Below are positions 5,201 through 13,117 of a stretch of 13,613 nt of DNA, one piece after another. Under the pieces are notes generated by a model. It was not told the origin of the DNA and made no database searches. It was given only the letters and a program-made list of their open reading frames with translations. Within the stretch, counting starts at the first letter, position 1; each line of letters starts with the position of its first letter. A program made the position numbers and the translations under genes. Origin of the DNA: Acidimicrobiia bacterium. GTDB lineage: Bacteria; Actinomycetota; Acidimicrobiia; Acidimicrobiales; JACDCH01. The stretch lies in NCBI GenBank assembly GCA_013694495.1, contig JACDCH010000352.1:1-13613 (forward strand). Reading direction: 5' to 3'.

Positions 5201-7221
5201 CAGTCGAGCACGTCCCCGCCCGCGAGGGGGTCGGCCGACTCGGCCAGCGGCTCGCTGAGGACGCCCCCGGGCCCGACGGTCGGCCGGATGCTGGGATCGG
5301 CGATCGGGGCGAAGATCCGGCGGACGACGGGGGCGGCGGCGACGCCGCCGAATCCCGACTCCTCGAGGAAGGCGGCGGCGACGTAGGGCGGCGGCTGGCC
5401 GGCCGGCGCCGGGCCCATGCCGACGAACACCGCGGTGTCGGCCTTGCCGGCGACCTGCGCGGTGCCGGTCTTGCCGGAGACGACGAAGCCCTCGGGAAAG
5501 CCGGAGAACGTCGTGTAGGCGGTGCCCCGGGGCTCCTCGGACCCGGTGACGCCGGCGAAGCCGCGCATCAGCGCCTCGTGCCACGTCGGGTCGAAGGGCA
5601 CGCTGCGGATCACCCTCGCCTCGTACGAGCGCACCAGCACATCGCTTCCGGCCTCGGTCACCCGCAGGGCGATGTTCGGCGACAGCAGCGTGCCGCCGTT
5701 GGCCAGCGCGACGTAGGCGTTGGCGAGCTGCATCGGGGTCGTGAGCATCTCGCCCTGGCCGATCGAGATGTTGACGTTGTCGCCCGCCTGCCACTCGCCG
5801 TCGGTGAAGATCTCGGGATCGGCCTCGTGCCGGGCGGCGTACTCCTCGGGGGTCATCACCCGGCCCGACAGCTCGTTCGAGAGGGCGATGCCGGTGTCGG
5901 CCCCCATCCCGAACAGCTCGGCCGCGGCCTGGATCGGGTCGCCGACGCGGTCGCGCTCGAACCACGCCCGGGCGCCGATCTCGTAGAAGTAGGCGTCGCT
6001 CGAAACCGTGATGGCCTCGGCCAGGTCGACGTTGCCGTACGGGGTGCGGCCGGCGTTGTACTTGATGCACGTGCCGCCGCTGCAGTTGGGGATCCGGTAC
6101 GAGCCGACGTCGTGGAAGACGTCGGCCGGCGCCCGGAGCCCCGAGCTGAGGGCGGCGTAGGCGGTGATGAGCTTGAAGGTGGAGCCGGGGGCGTACTGGC
6201 CGGCGATGGCCCGGTTCGTGAACGGCGCGTAGCTGCCCTCGCCGGTGAGCGCCGTCCACTCCGTCTGGTCGATGCCGTCGGTGAAGGTGGACGGATCGAA
6301 GTCGGGGTATGACGCCATGGCCACGATCGAGCCGTCGGTCGTGCTCTCGACGACCACCGATCCGGCGGGTGCGACGTTCGGGTCGTTGCCCCGGCTGACC
6401 CGGCGCTCGCGGGCGTTGAGCAGCTCCTCCTCGAGGGCCTGCTCGGCGATGGCCTGGATGGTGACGTCGACCGAGAGGTGGAGGTCGTGACCCGGGACGG
6501 GCGGGGTGTAGCTCAGCTCGCTGACCGTGTTGCCGGCCCGGTCGACCTCGAGCACGCGCGTGCCGGGCGTGCCCCGCAGATCCTCCTCGAACGTGCGCTC
6601 GACCCCGCTCTTCCCGATCTCGTCGGTGAGCTGGTAGCGGTCGGGCGAATCGCGGCGGGAGGCGAACTCCTCGTCGTTGATGGCCCCGACGTAGCCGAGC
6701 ACGTGCGACGCCGTGCGCCCGAACGGGTAGCTGCGGATGGCCCGGGCGTCGACCTGGACGACGTCGGCGAAGTCGGCCCGGTGCTCGGTGAGGTAGATGG
6801 CGAGCGACTCCGGGACGTCCTCGACCACCGGCACCGGCGTGTACGGGCTGAAGCGGTCGGATGCAACGCGCGCCTCGAGCTCGTCGACCGTGAGCGTCGC
6901 CTCGACGGGAACGAGCTCGGCCACGAGCCGGGTGAGCAGGTCGGTGCGCTCGGCGTCCTCGAGGGCGGCGAGCCGCTGCCGGTCGAGGGTGGCGACGTAG
7001 GACAAGCGGTTGTCGACCAGCACGACGCCGTTGCGGTCGAGGATCCGGCCCCGCGGCGCCGGCTCGATGATCACCCGCTGCTGGTTGGCGGTCGCCTGGA
7101 GCTGGTACTCGGGCGAGGCGAGGACCTGCAGGTACCACAGGCGGGCGAACAGCGCGCCGAACAGCGAGACGGCGACGATGCCGATGATCCCGATGCGCAG
7201 GCGCGGCGTGTCGTTCGTCAT
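5200..7221 (-). CDS. mrdA: MrdA, penicillin-binding protein 2 (elongation transpeptidase)
   Basis: The product has 673 residues. It cross-links peptidoglycan during lateral-wall growth as RodA's partner. A single N-terminal membrane anchor (residues 9-32) is followed by the dimerisation/pedestal domain (about 50-250, with PRGRILDRNG at 56-65) and the transpeptidase domain (about 285-640). The active site is visible: S347-T-F-K350 (SxxK), S407-S-D409 (the SxN position, Asp as is common in PBP2) and K584-T-G586 (KTG). A Cys380/Cys385 pair lies in the insert between the first two motifs. The C-terminal 35 residues are acidic and Pro/Gly-rich, likely disordered. The ATG at 7221 overlaps the mreD stop by 4 bases (ATGA). 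It is a beta-lactam target. Confidence 0.96.
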   Translation of the reverse strand: MTNDTPRLRIGIIGIVAVSLFGALFARLWYLQVLASPEYQLQATANQQRVIIEPAPRGRILDRNGVVLVDNRLSYVATLDRQRLAALEDAERTDLLTRLVAELVPVEATLTVDELEARVASDRFSPYTPVPVVEDVPESLAIYLTEHRADFADVVQVDARAIRSYPFGRTASHVLGYVGAINDEEFASRRDSPDRYQLTDEIGKSGVERTFEEDLRGTPGTRVLEVDRAGNTVSELSYTPPVPGHDLHLSVDVTIQAIAEQALEEELLNARERRVSRGNDPNVAPAGSVVVESTTDGSIVAMASYPDFDPSTFTDGIDQTEWTALTGEGSYAPFTNRAIAGQYAPGSTFKLITAYAALSSGLRAPADVFHDVGSYRIPNCSGGTCIKYNAGRTPYGNVDLAEAITVSSDAYFYEIGARAWFERDRVGDPIQAAAELFGMGADTGIALSNELSGRVMTPEEYAARHEADPEIFTDGEWQAGDNVNISIGQGEMLTTPMQLANAYVALANGGTLLSPNIALRVTEAGSDVLVRSYEARVIRSVPFDPTWHEALMRGFAGVTGSEEPRGTAYTTFSGFPEGFVVSGKTGTAQVAGKADTAVFVGMGPAPAGQPPPYVAAAFLEESGFGGVAAAPVVRRIFAPIADPSIRPTVGPGGVLSEPLAESADPLAGGDVLD

Positions 7222-7724
7222 CGGGCCATCCCGAGCATCGGTCGGTCGGGGGCGCCCTCGACCCAGCGGGCGACTCGCAGCGCCGGCATCACGAGGAGCG
7301 CGTCGAGCACCGCCACGACGACCACGACCCGGAGCAGGTCGGCGCCCAACAACCCCTGCTCGCCGACGACGGTGGCGGCCAGGGCCCAGAAGGCGGTGCC
7401 GAGGGCGGCGCCCGCCAGCGCGGCGGTGACCGGCAGGAGGCGCGAGGCGCGCAACACGCCGGACTGGAAGGCGCCGACGCAGTAGCCCACGAGGCAGTAC
7501 GACAGCGCGGTGAGGCCGAACGGCGTCTGCACGAGGAGGTCGAGGGTGAGGCCGGCGACGAAGCCGGCCAGCGCGCCGCGCTCGGGGCCGGCGGTGATCC
7601 CGGCCGCGATGGGCACGAGCAGCAGCACGTCGCCCCGCGCGCCGAACAGGTCGAACTGGGCCACGAACGAGGCCTGCAGCACGAGCCCGGCGAGCAGGAC
7701 CATGCCGGCCCGGAGGCCCCTCAT
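7218..7724 (-). CDS. mreD: MreD, rod-shape-determining membrane protein
   Basis: The product has 168 residues and is very hydrophobic, with about five to six membrane segments. It is the small integral membrane subunit of the elongasome, thought to bridge MreC and PBP2/RodA. Identity rests on size, hydropathy and position between mreC and mrdA, plus the MreD-like stretch GALAGFVAGLTLDLL (50-64). The frame is open to an ATG at 7769, but the ATG at 7724 overlaps the mreC stop by 4 bases (ATGA) and begins right before the first membrane segment, so it is preferred. Its own stop overlaps the mrdA start in the same ATGA way. Confidence 0.9.
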   Translation of the reverse strand: MRGLRAGMVLLAGLVLQASFVAQFDLFGARGDVLLLVPIAAGITAGPERGALAGFVAGLTLDLLVQTPFGLTALSYCLVGYCVGAFQSGVLRASRLLPVTAALAGAALGTAFWALAATVVGEQGLLGADLLRVVVVVAVLDALLVMPALRVARWVEGAPDRPMLGMAR

Positions 7725-8593
7725 GGGCCCGGCACCGCCGGCGGGGGCAGGGCCTCGGTGGGCTGCCACTGCACGATGCGCACGTAGGACAGGTTGGCCA
7801 GGTCGGCGAGCAGCTCGACCGTCAGCTCCTGCGACAGCTGGTCGGCCGACGTGTCGGTCGAGGCCACGCGGCCGACGGGGATGTCGGGCGGGAAGATGCT
7901 GCGCGCCGCGCCGCTCGTGGTGACGGCCTCGCCCTCGGCGACCTCGGTGGACAGGTCGATGCCGTTGTCGACCACGAGCGGGGCGTCGTCGCCGGTGCCG
8001 TGGGCGATGCCGACGTCGCCGCTGCCGGCCAGGCGGATGCCGACCGCGAACCCGGGGTCGGTCACCAGCTGGACGACGCTGCGGTCCGGCGTGGCCTGCA
8101 CCACCCGGCCCACCAGGCCCGCACCGGTGACCACGGGCATGTCGACCTGCACGCCGTCGTCGGTGCCGCGGTCGACCTCGATGGTGTGCTCGAAGTTGGT
8201 GATCGGTCCGCCGGTGACCCGACCGACGACCGACGGGACGTCGGCCGTGAGGTCGAGCTCGTTCAGCTCGGCGATCTCGTCGAGCTGGCGGGCGGCGTCC
8301 TCGTTGCGGGCCTCGGCGCCCTCGAGCTCCGCGATGCGGTCGCGCAGCGCCTCGTTCTCGCTGGCCAGGTCGCCGTAGCCGAACACGCCGTTCCAGGCGT
8401 TGGCGAAGGGCCGACCGACGGCGGCGCCGACGTCGCGGATCGGGCCGAACACGGTCGAGGCCGCGCCCCTCGCCCCGTCCACCGCGCCCGAACCCCGGAA
8501 GTCGAGCGTCAGGACGGTGATCGAGGTGAGCACGAGCAGCACCAGGGTGAACCGGGACCGCGAGTGGCGGGATGACCGGCGGGAGAGCGCCAT
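7721..8593 (-). CDS. mreC: MreC, rod-shape-determining protein
   Basis: The product has 290 residues. After a basic, Ser/Arg-rich cytoplasmic tip comes one membrane segment (about 15-32), then a coiled coil (about 74-112, from LASENEALRDRIAELE), then the beta-rich periplasmic-side MreC domain (about 118-275, with GRVTGGP, DRGTDDGVQVDMPV and GLVGRV). MreC forms filaments outside the membrane and activates PBP2. The C-terminus is Pro-rich. It starts 19 bases after the mreB stop with no clear Shine-Dalgarno sequence. Its stop overlaps mreD. Confidence 0.94.
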   Translation of the reverse strand: MALSRRSSRHSRSRFTLVLLVLTSITVLTLDFRGSGAVDGARGAASTVFGPIRDVGAAVGRPFANAWNGVFGYGDLASENEALRDRIAELEGAEARNEDAARQLDEIAELNELDLTADVPSVVGRVTGGPITNFEHTIEVDRGTDDGVQVDMPVVTGAGLVGRVVQATPDRSVVQLVTDPGFAVGIRLAGSGDVGIAHGTGDDAPLVVDNGIDLSTEVAEGEAVTTSGAARSIFPPDIPVGRVASTDTSADQLSQELTVELLADLANLSYVRIVQWQPTEALPPPAVPGP

Positions 8594-8612
8594 GTGTCGG
8601 AGGGCGCCCCGG

Positions 8613-9656
<1,044 letters not shown>

Positions 9657-9733
9657 CGGCCCACCGCCGCTCGACCGAGCGCGCGCCCACGCAGCCGCGA
9701 GCCGAGGACCGGCTCGCTGGGCGACGGTGGGGT

Positions 9734-9751
9734 CGGGGGGCACAGCCCCCG
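9734..9751 (-). promoter_or_regulatory. Small GC hairpin in the mreB leader
   Basis: CGGGGG (9734-9739) pairs with CCCCCG (9746-9751) around a 6-base loop, within the predicted 5' untranslated region of mreB. It could modulate readthrough or translation, but short G/C hairpins are common by chance at this base composition. Confidence 0.2.
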
Positions 9752-9870
9752 AGCAAGCTGGGTCATGGAAAGGGGCCTCCGGGGCCGGCGCGGGATCGGG
9801 GCAGGCTAGTGGGGATCAGCCGGCGAGGGCCGGGCGCGACGCATCCGGCCCCTGGCTCCGCTGAAGGTGA

Positions 9871-9900
9871 ACGATCGTAGCGATCGTCATGGAACTGCAA
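9871..9900 (-). promoter_or_regulatory. Candidate mreB operon promoter with overlapping CGATCG dyad
   Basis: On the minus strand TACGAT (9879-9874) fits a -10 element. TTGTTG lies 18 bases upstream and TTGCAG 15 bases upstream as -35 candidates. The -10 lies inside a perfect dyad ACGATCG-TAG-CGATCGT (9871-9887), which has the look of an operator. The start site would be near 9867, leaving a leader of about 210 bases before GTG 9656. This is the only sizeable gap upstream of the operon. Confidence 0.45.
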
Positions 9901-9926
9901 CAAACCCTGGGGCTGCTCCCCTCAGG
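9896..9926 (-). terminator. Candidate terminator downstream of ndk
   Basis: Read on the minus strand after the ndk stop, CCTG-A-GGGG and CCCCAGG fold around a short loop (9926-9906), with one bulged base, and are followed by the T-rich GTTTGTTG. The T-rich tail overlaps the proposed -35 of the mreB promoter. Confidence 0.4.
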
Positions 9927-9944
9927 TCGCCCTTACCGGCCGGG

Positions 9945-10367
9945 TCAGCCGGCCAGGTCGCGGCCGGGGAACCAGAGGTCGATCTCGCGGCGGGCCGACT
10001 CGTGGGCGTCGCTGGCGTGGACGAGGTTCTCCGTCGTGATCGTGGCGAAGTCCCCGCGGATCGTGCCGGGTGCGGCGTCGTCGACCTTGGTCGCGCCGAC
10101 CATGGTGCGCACCAGCGAGAACGTGTTGTCGGCCGGGCCCTCGACCACCATGGCGAACACCGGTGACCGGGTCAGGAAGCTGACCAGCTCGCCGAAGAAC
10201 GGGCGCTCGGCGTGCTCGGCGTAGTGCGCCTCGGCCAGGGCGGTGTCGGCTGTGCGCAGCTCGGCGGCCACGAGCCGCAGGCCCTTGCGCTCGATGCGGG
10301 ACACGATCTCCCCCACCAGTCCCCGCTCGACGGCGTCCGGCTTGCACATGACAAAGGTCCGTTGCAC
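9945..10367 (-). CDS. ndk: Nucleoside diphosphate kinase
   Basis: The product has 140 residues, the normal length of bacterial Ndk. It transfers the gamma-phosphate of ATP to nucleoside diphosphates through a phosphohistidine in the cytoplasm. The start MQRTFVMCKPDAVERGLVGE contains Lys9 of the phosphate-binding site. The active-site His117 lies in NLVHASDAHESA (114-125), where HASD replaces the more usual HGSD, a tolerated variant. RTMVGATKVDDAAPGTIRGD (87-106) is the conserved nucleotide-binding stretch. The start codon is GTG at 10367 with no Shine-Dalgarno sequence, but a -10-like TACGTT ends 8 bases upstream, suggesting a leaderless mRNA. It lies 106 bases after folC and probably has its own promoter. 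Confidence 0.96.
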   Translation of the reverse strand: MQRTFVMCKPDAVERGLVGEIVSRIERKGLRLVAAELRTADTALAEAHYAEHAERPFFGELVSFLTRSPVFAMVVEGPADNTFSLVRTMVGATKVDDAAPGTIRGDFATITTENLVHASDAHESARREIDLWFPGRDLAG

Positions 10368-10381
10368 GGCGGGCGAACGTA
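10368..10381 (-). promoter_or_regulatory. Candidate ndk promoter giving a leaderless transcript
   Basis: TACGTT on the minus strand (10381-10376) is followed by 8 bases and the GTG start of ndk, the spacing expected when transcription starts at the start codon. No ribosome binding site is present. The -35 region is poor. Confidence 0.45.
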
Positions 10382-10450
10382 GGAGATGCGGCGGCGGCCA
10401 GCGGAATCGAACTGATGGGGCCGCGAGCTGGTACCGCGTCCGGCGGAACG

Positions 10451-10464
10451 AGCGAAGCGAGTGA
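10451..10464 (+). repeat. Dispersed motif AGCGAAGCGAGTGA, copy 2
   Basis: The block is identical to 3891-3904 and also preceded by CGGAACG. It lies 10 bases past the folC stop. The same spacer also carries, on the minus strand at 10411-10394, TTCGATTCCG then TGGCCGC, matching 3979-3997 apart from the junction. Confidence 0.6.
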
Positions 10465-10473
10465 GCTCGAACC

Positions 10474-11781
10474 TCAGACCAACCCGAGGTGGCTGCGGGC
10501 GGCGCCGACGACGTAGAGGCTCCCCGTGATCAACACGGCATCCTCGGCGCCGGCCCGGGCGATGGCGCGGTCGACGGCCCGGCCCACGTCGGGGATCACC
10601 TCCGACGCCACGCCGAGCGACGAGGCCGCCGTGGCCACCTCTGCGGCCGGCACGGCGCGGGGCGACGCCGGGGTGCAGGCGATCACGAGTTCGGCGTTGG
10701 CGGCGTCGAGGGCCTCGAGCAGCGACAACGGGTCGCGGGGAGCGAGCACCCCGGCCACGATGAGCGTCTCGCCGGTGACGTCGAAGTCGTCGGCCAGGGT
10801 CTGGGCCACCACCTCGGCGCCGGCGGCGTTGTGGGCGCCGTCGAGCACCACCAGCGGCGAGCGCTGCACGACCTCGAACCGACCCGGGGAGCTGACCCCC
10901 GCCAACGCCTCCCGCACGAGGTCCGCGTCGAGGGCGCCGCCGAAGAACGCCTCCACGGCGGCCAGCGCGCAGGCGGCGTTGTCGCCCTGGTGCGCGCCGT
11001 GCAGGGGCAGGAACACCTCGTCGACCGTGCCGTTCGGCGTGCGCAGGACGAGCTGGCGGCCGCCGACCGCGAGCAGGTTCTCGTCGCAGCCGAAGTGCTC
11101 GTCGCGCTCCCACACGTCGACCGCGCCGGCGGTCAGGAACGGGATGCGCACCTCGGGATCGGTCTCGCCCAGCACGAGCGTCGCGCCCGCCTTGACGATG
11201 CCCGCCTTCTCGTCGGCCACGGCGAGGCGCCACCCCTCGCCGAAGTCGGTGTGGTCCGGTCCCACGTTCGTCACGACGGCGACGACGCCGTCGGCGACGT
11301 TCGTGGCATCGAACCGCCCGAGCAGCCCGACCTCCACGATCGCGACGTCGACGGCCACCTGCGCGAACCAGAGGAACGCCGTCGCGGTCACCAGCTCGAA
11401 CCAGCTCGGCTCGACGCCCGTCAGCGGCACGAGGGCGGCGACCTCGCTCAGGGCGGTGGCGAGGTCGTCGTCGCCGATCGGTTCGCCGTTGCGGCTGATG
11501 CGCTCGTTGATCCGGTGGAGGTGAGGGCTCGAGTAGGTGCCCACCGTGAGCCCGGCCTCGACGAGGAGCGCGGCGGCGATGCGCGCCGTGGACCCCTTGC
11601 CGTTCGTGCCCGTGACGTGGATCACCGGGTACTGCGCCTGCGGGGAGTCGAGGACGTCGACGAGGGCCCGCATCCGGTCGAGGCTGAGCCCGCCGACCGA
11701 GCCCGCTCGCGGCGGGCCGCCCCCGCTGACCTCGTAGTTGGCGTGGGTGTCGAGCCAAGCGAGGGCCTCGTTCAGGTCCAC
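10474..11781 (-). CDS. folC: FolC, folylpolyglutamate synthase / dihydrofolate synthase
   Basis: The product has 435 residues from GTG 11781. FolC adds L-glutamate to folates (and to dihydropteroate in bifunctional members) at the expense of ATP, in the cytoplasm. It shows the Mur-ligase fold: N-terminal LNEALAWLD, P-loop HVTGTNGKGST (55-65), SSPHLHRINERI (84-95), the VGPDHTDF region (173-180), EKAGI (191-195) with the likely carbamylated Lys192, and LDGAHN (313-318) starting the C-terminal ligase domain. The frame is open upstream to 12174, but those residues belong to the overlapping 87-residue gene in another frame. The first 10 bases overlap that gene's 3' end, so translation may be coupled. 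The folC-ndk-mre order is typical of actinobacteria. Confidence 0.94.
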   Translation of the reverse strand: MDLNEALAWLDTHANYEVSGGGPPRAGSVGGLSLDRMRALVDVLDSPQAQYPVIHVTGTNGKGSTARIAAALLVEAGLTVGTYSSPHLHRINERISRNGEPIGDDDLATALSEVAALVPLTGVEPSWFELVTATAFLWFAQVAVDVAIVEVGLLGRFDATNVADGVVAVVTNVGPDHTDFGEGWRLAVADEKAGIVKAGATLVLGETDPEVRIPFLTAGAVDVWERDEHFGCDENLLAVGGRQLVLRTPNGTVDEVFLPLHGAHQGDNAACALAAVEAFFGGALDADLVREALAGVSSPGRFEVVQRSPLVVLDGAHNAAGAEVVAQTLADDFDVTGETLIVAGVLAPRDPLSLLEALDAANAELVIACTPASPRAVPAAEVATAASSLGVASEVIPDVGRAVDRAIARAGAEDAVLITGSLYVVGAARSHLGLV

Positions 11782-12035
11782 GGCAGCGGCGCCTGCGCGC
11801 CTGGGCAGTCGTGGACGCGGACGTGGTCGCCCCGTCGGTTCTGGGCGACGAAGGTGGGGTCGCTCGAGCGGAACCGCCCCCGGCTCGGGCGGGCCTCGCG
11901 GACGACGCACACCACCTCGGCCAGGCACCGCTGGGCGGCGTCGCCGGTGAGCACGCGGCGCGTCGACCCGAACGCCAGCCGCTCCGCCGCCAGGTCGTCG
12001 CCGATGCTGCCGCGCACGACCTCGACCCGATGCAT
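11772..12035 (-). CDS. 87-residue protein, internally shortened paralogue of the upstream repeat domain
   Basis: I recognise no named family. Residues 4-48 (VEVVRGSIG... AEVVCVVRE) align without gaps to residues 7-51 of the 331-residue neighbour (VDVVRGRLT... PEVVVVLRD), with about 16 identities in 47 positions. Residues 61-85 (TFVAQNRRGDHVRVHDCPGA) align to that protein's extreme C-terminus (TFVGVNELGAHVRVRYFPGV), including an Ala-Pro rich ending. About 75 middle residues of the domain are missing. ATG 12035 has a strong GGAGG 4 bases upstream (12044-12040), so it is likely translated. Its stop overlaps the folC GTG by 10 bases. It may be a decaying copy kept for coupling to folC, or a real small protein. 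Confidence 0.65.
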   Translation of the reverse strand: MHRVEVVRGSIGDDLAAERLAFGSTRRVLTGDAAQRCLAEVVCVVREARPSRGRFRSSDPTFVAQNRRGDHVRVHDCPGAQAPLPWT

Positions 12036-12069
12036 CGATCCTCCAACCTGTCGCCGGGCGGGAACCGTA
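12036..12069 (-). promoter_or_regulatory. Candidate promoter and ribosome binding site for the 87-residue gene and folC
   Basis: The 80-base gap upstream contains TACGGT on the minus strand (12069-12064) as a possible -10 and GGAGG (12044-12040) just before ATG 12035. The -35 region is not convincing. It could give folC a promoter separate from the genes further upstream. Confidence 0.35.
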
Positions 12070-12115
12070 GCAACGCCGTTCCGGCGCGACGCCGACCCCC
12101 GCGGCCCCCGCTCGG

Positions 12116-13111
12116 TCAGCCGGGCGGCGGCGGTGCGAGCACGCCGGGGAAGTAGCGCACCCGCACGTGGGCACCCAGTTCGTTCACGCCGACGAACGTG
12201 AACCCGGTCGTCGGCCAGTACCCGCCCGGCAGGTGCCGCTTCAGCGGCTCGCTCTCGATCTCGAGCAGGATCCCGGCCGCGGAGCCGGCCTCGCCCGCGG
12301 CGAACCGGTCCTCCAAGCGGTCCCGCCCGGCGAGGGCGAGGTGGGCCGCGATGCTCGAGTGCCGGTGCGCGGCGCCCACGAACGTGCGGTAGTGCCAGAA
12401 GTCGAGGCCGAGCTGCGCGTTGCGCTGCAGGTAGGCGCTGGAGACCGCGACCACCGGTCCGCCGACCTCGGTGACCACGTGCAGCACCTCGGGGATGCGA
12501 CGGTCGGCCTCCCCGGGCGGGAGCGCAGCCTCGCTCCGCCAGAGGGCCTTCACGTCGTCGGCCCCGACCGAGTCGGACGTCGCCAGCACGTGCCGCTCGA
12601 ACCGCGGCTCGAGGTGCGTGCCGTCGCTGCGGCTCCAGTCCCGCTCGAAGTAGCGGACCCGTACCTGGGCACGGGTCGGTGTGTAGCCGGCGAAAAGCAG
12701 CTGGCTCCCCGGCCAGACCGCCTCGGGGTAGCGCCGCATCATCACGTGGTCGTCAACGAGGACGCACAGCCCCCGAGGCGGGCGCGCCGGCAGGTCGGGC
12801 TCCTCGTCGAGCACGTCGTACGCCGCCGACAGCAGCGTCTCGTCGGCCTCTTCGGGCGCCCCCGGGGCGAGGAAGCGGCGGTACAGCCAGAAGCGGCGGC
12901 CGGCCACGAGGGCGACGTCGGCGGCGACGACCGAGTTGACGCCGGCGACCTCGCCCCCGGGGTCGCGCAGGACGACGACGACCTCGGGCAGGCGCTGGCG
13001 GGCCTGCTCGGCGTCGAGCGCATGGTGGCCGGTCCAGAAGGCGACGAGCTCGTCGCCCACGGCCGCGGTGAGACGGCCGCGTACGACGTCGACCCGGTAG
13101 CCCCCCCGCAT
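12116..13111 (-). CDS. Protein with two tandem copies of an unrecognised ~150-residue domain
   Basis: The product has 331 residues with no signal peptide or membrane segment. Copy 1 spans about 7-155 and copy 2 about 173-323. Matching landmarks in order are: LPEVVVVLRDPGGEVAGVNS versus IPEVLHVVTEVGGPVVAVSS; RRFWLYRRFLAP versus LDFWHYRTFVGA; and PEAVWPGSQLLFAGYTPTRA with QVRVRYFERD versus PGGYWPTTGFTFVGVNELGA with HVRVRYFPGV. The alternating strand/turn pattern recalls a GNAT acetyltransferase fold, but I see no clear acetyl-CoA loop, so no function is assigned. ATG 13111 follows the metallopeptidase stop by 6 bases with no evident ribosome binding site, suggesting co-transcription and translational reinitiation. 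A shortened third copy of the domain lies 80 bases downstream. Confidence 0.75.
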   Translation of the reverse strand: MRGGYRVDVVRGRLTAAVGDELVAFWTGHHALDAEQARQRLPEVVVVLRDPGGEVAGVNSVVAADVALVAGRRFWLYRRFLAPGAPEEADETLLSAAYDVLDEEPDLPARPPRGLCVLVDDHVMMRRYPEAVWPGSQLLFAGYTPTRAQVRVRYFERDWSRSDGTHLEPRFERHVLATSDSVGADDVKALWRSEAALPPGEADRRIPEVLHVVTEVGGPVVAVSSAYLQRNAQLGLDFWHYRTFVGAAHRHSSIAAHLALAGRDRLEDRFAAGEAGSAAGILLEIESEPLKRHLPGGYWPTTGFTFVGVNELGAHVRVRYFPGVLAPPPPG

Positions 13112-13117
13112 CGCCGG

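Noticed and set aside
5201..7138. Apparent 5' extension of rodA in a frame open to 7138
   Set aside because: This portion is mrdA read in another frame; rodA begins at ATG 5200 by its motifs and the TGATG overlap with mrdA.
9657..9743. 29-residue N-terminal extension of MreB
   Set aside because: The residues are Ala/Arg/Pro-rich with no resemblance to MreB N-termini, and the region fits a leader better.
10489..12201. 570-codon plus-strand open frame opposite folC
   Set aside because: folC on the other strand carries intact P-loop and ligase motifs; this frame is its high-GC shadow.
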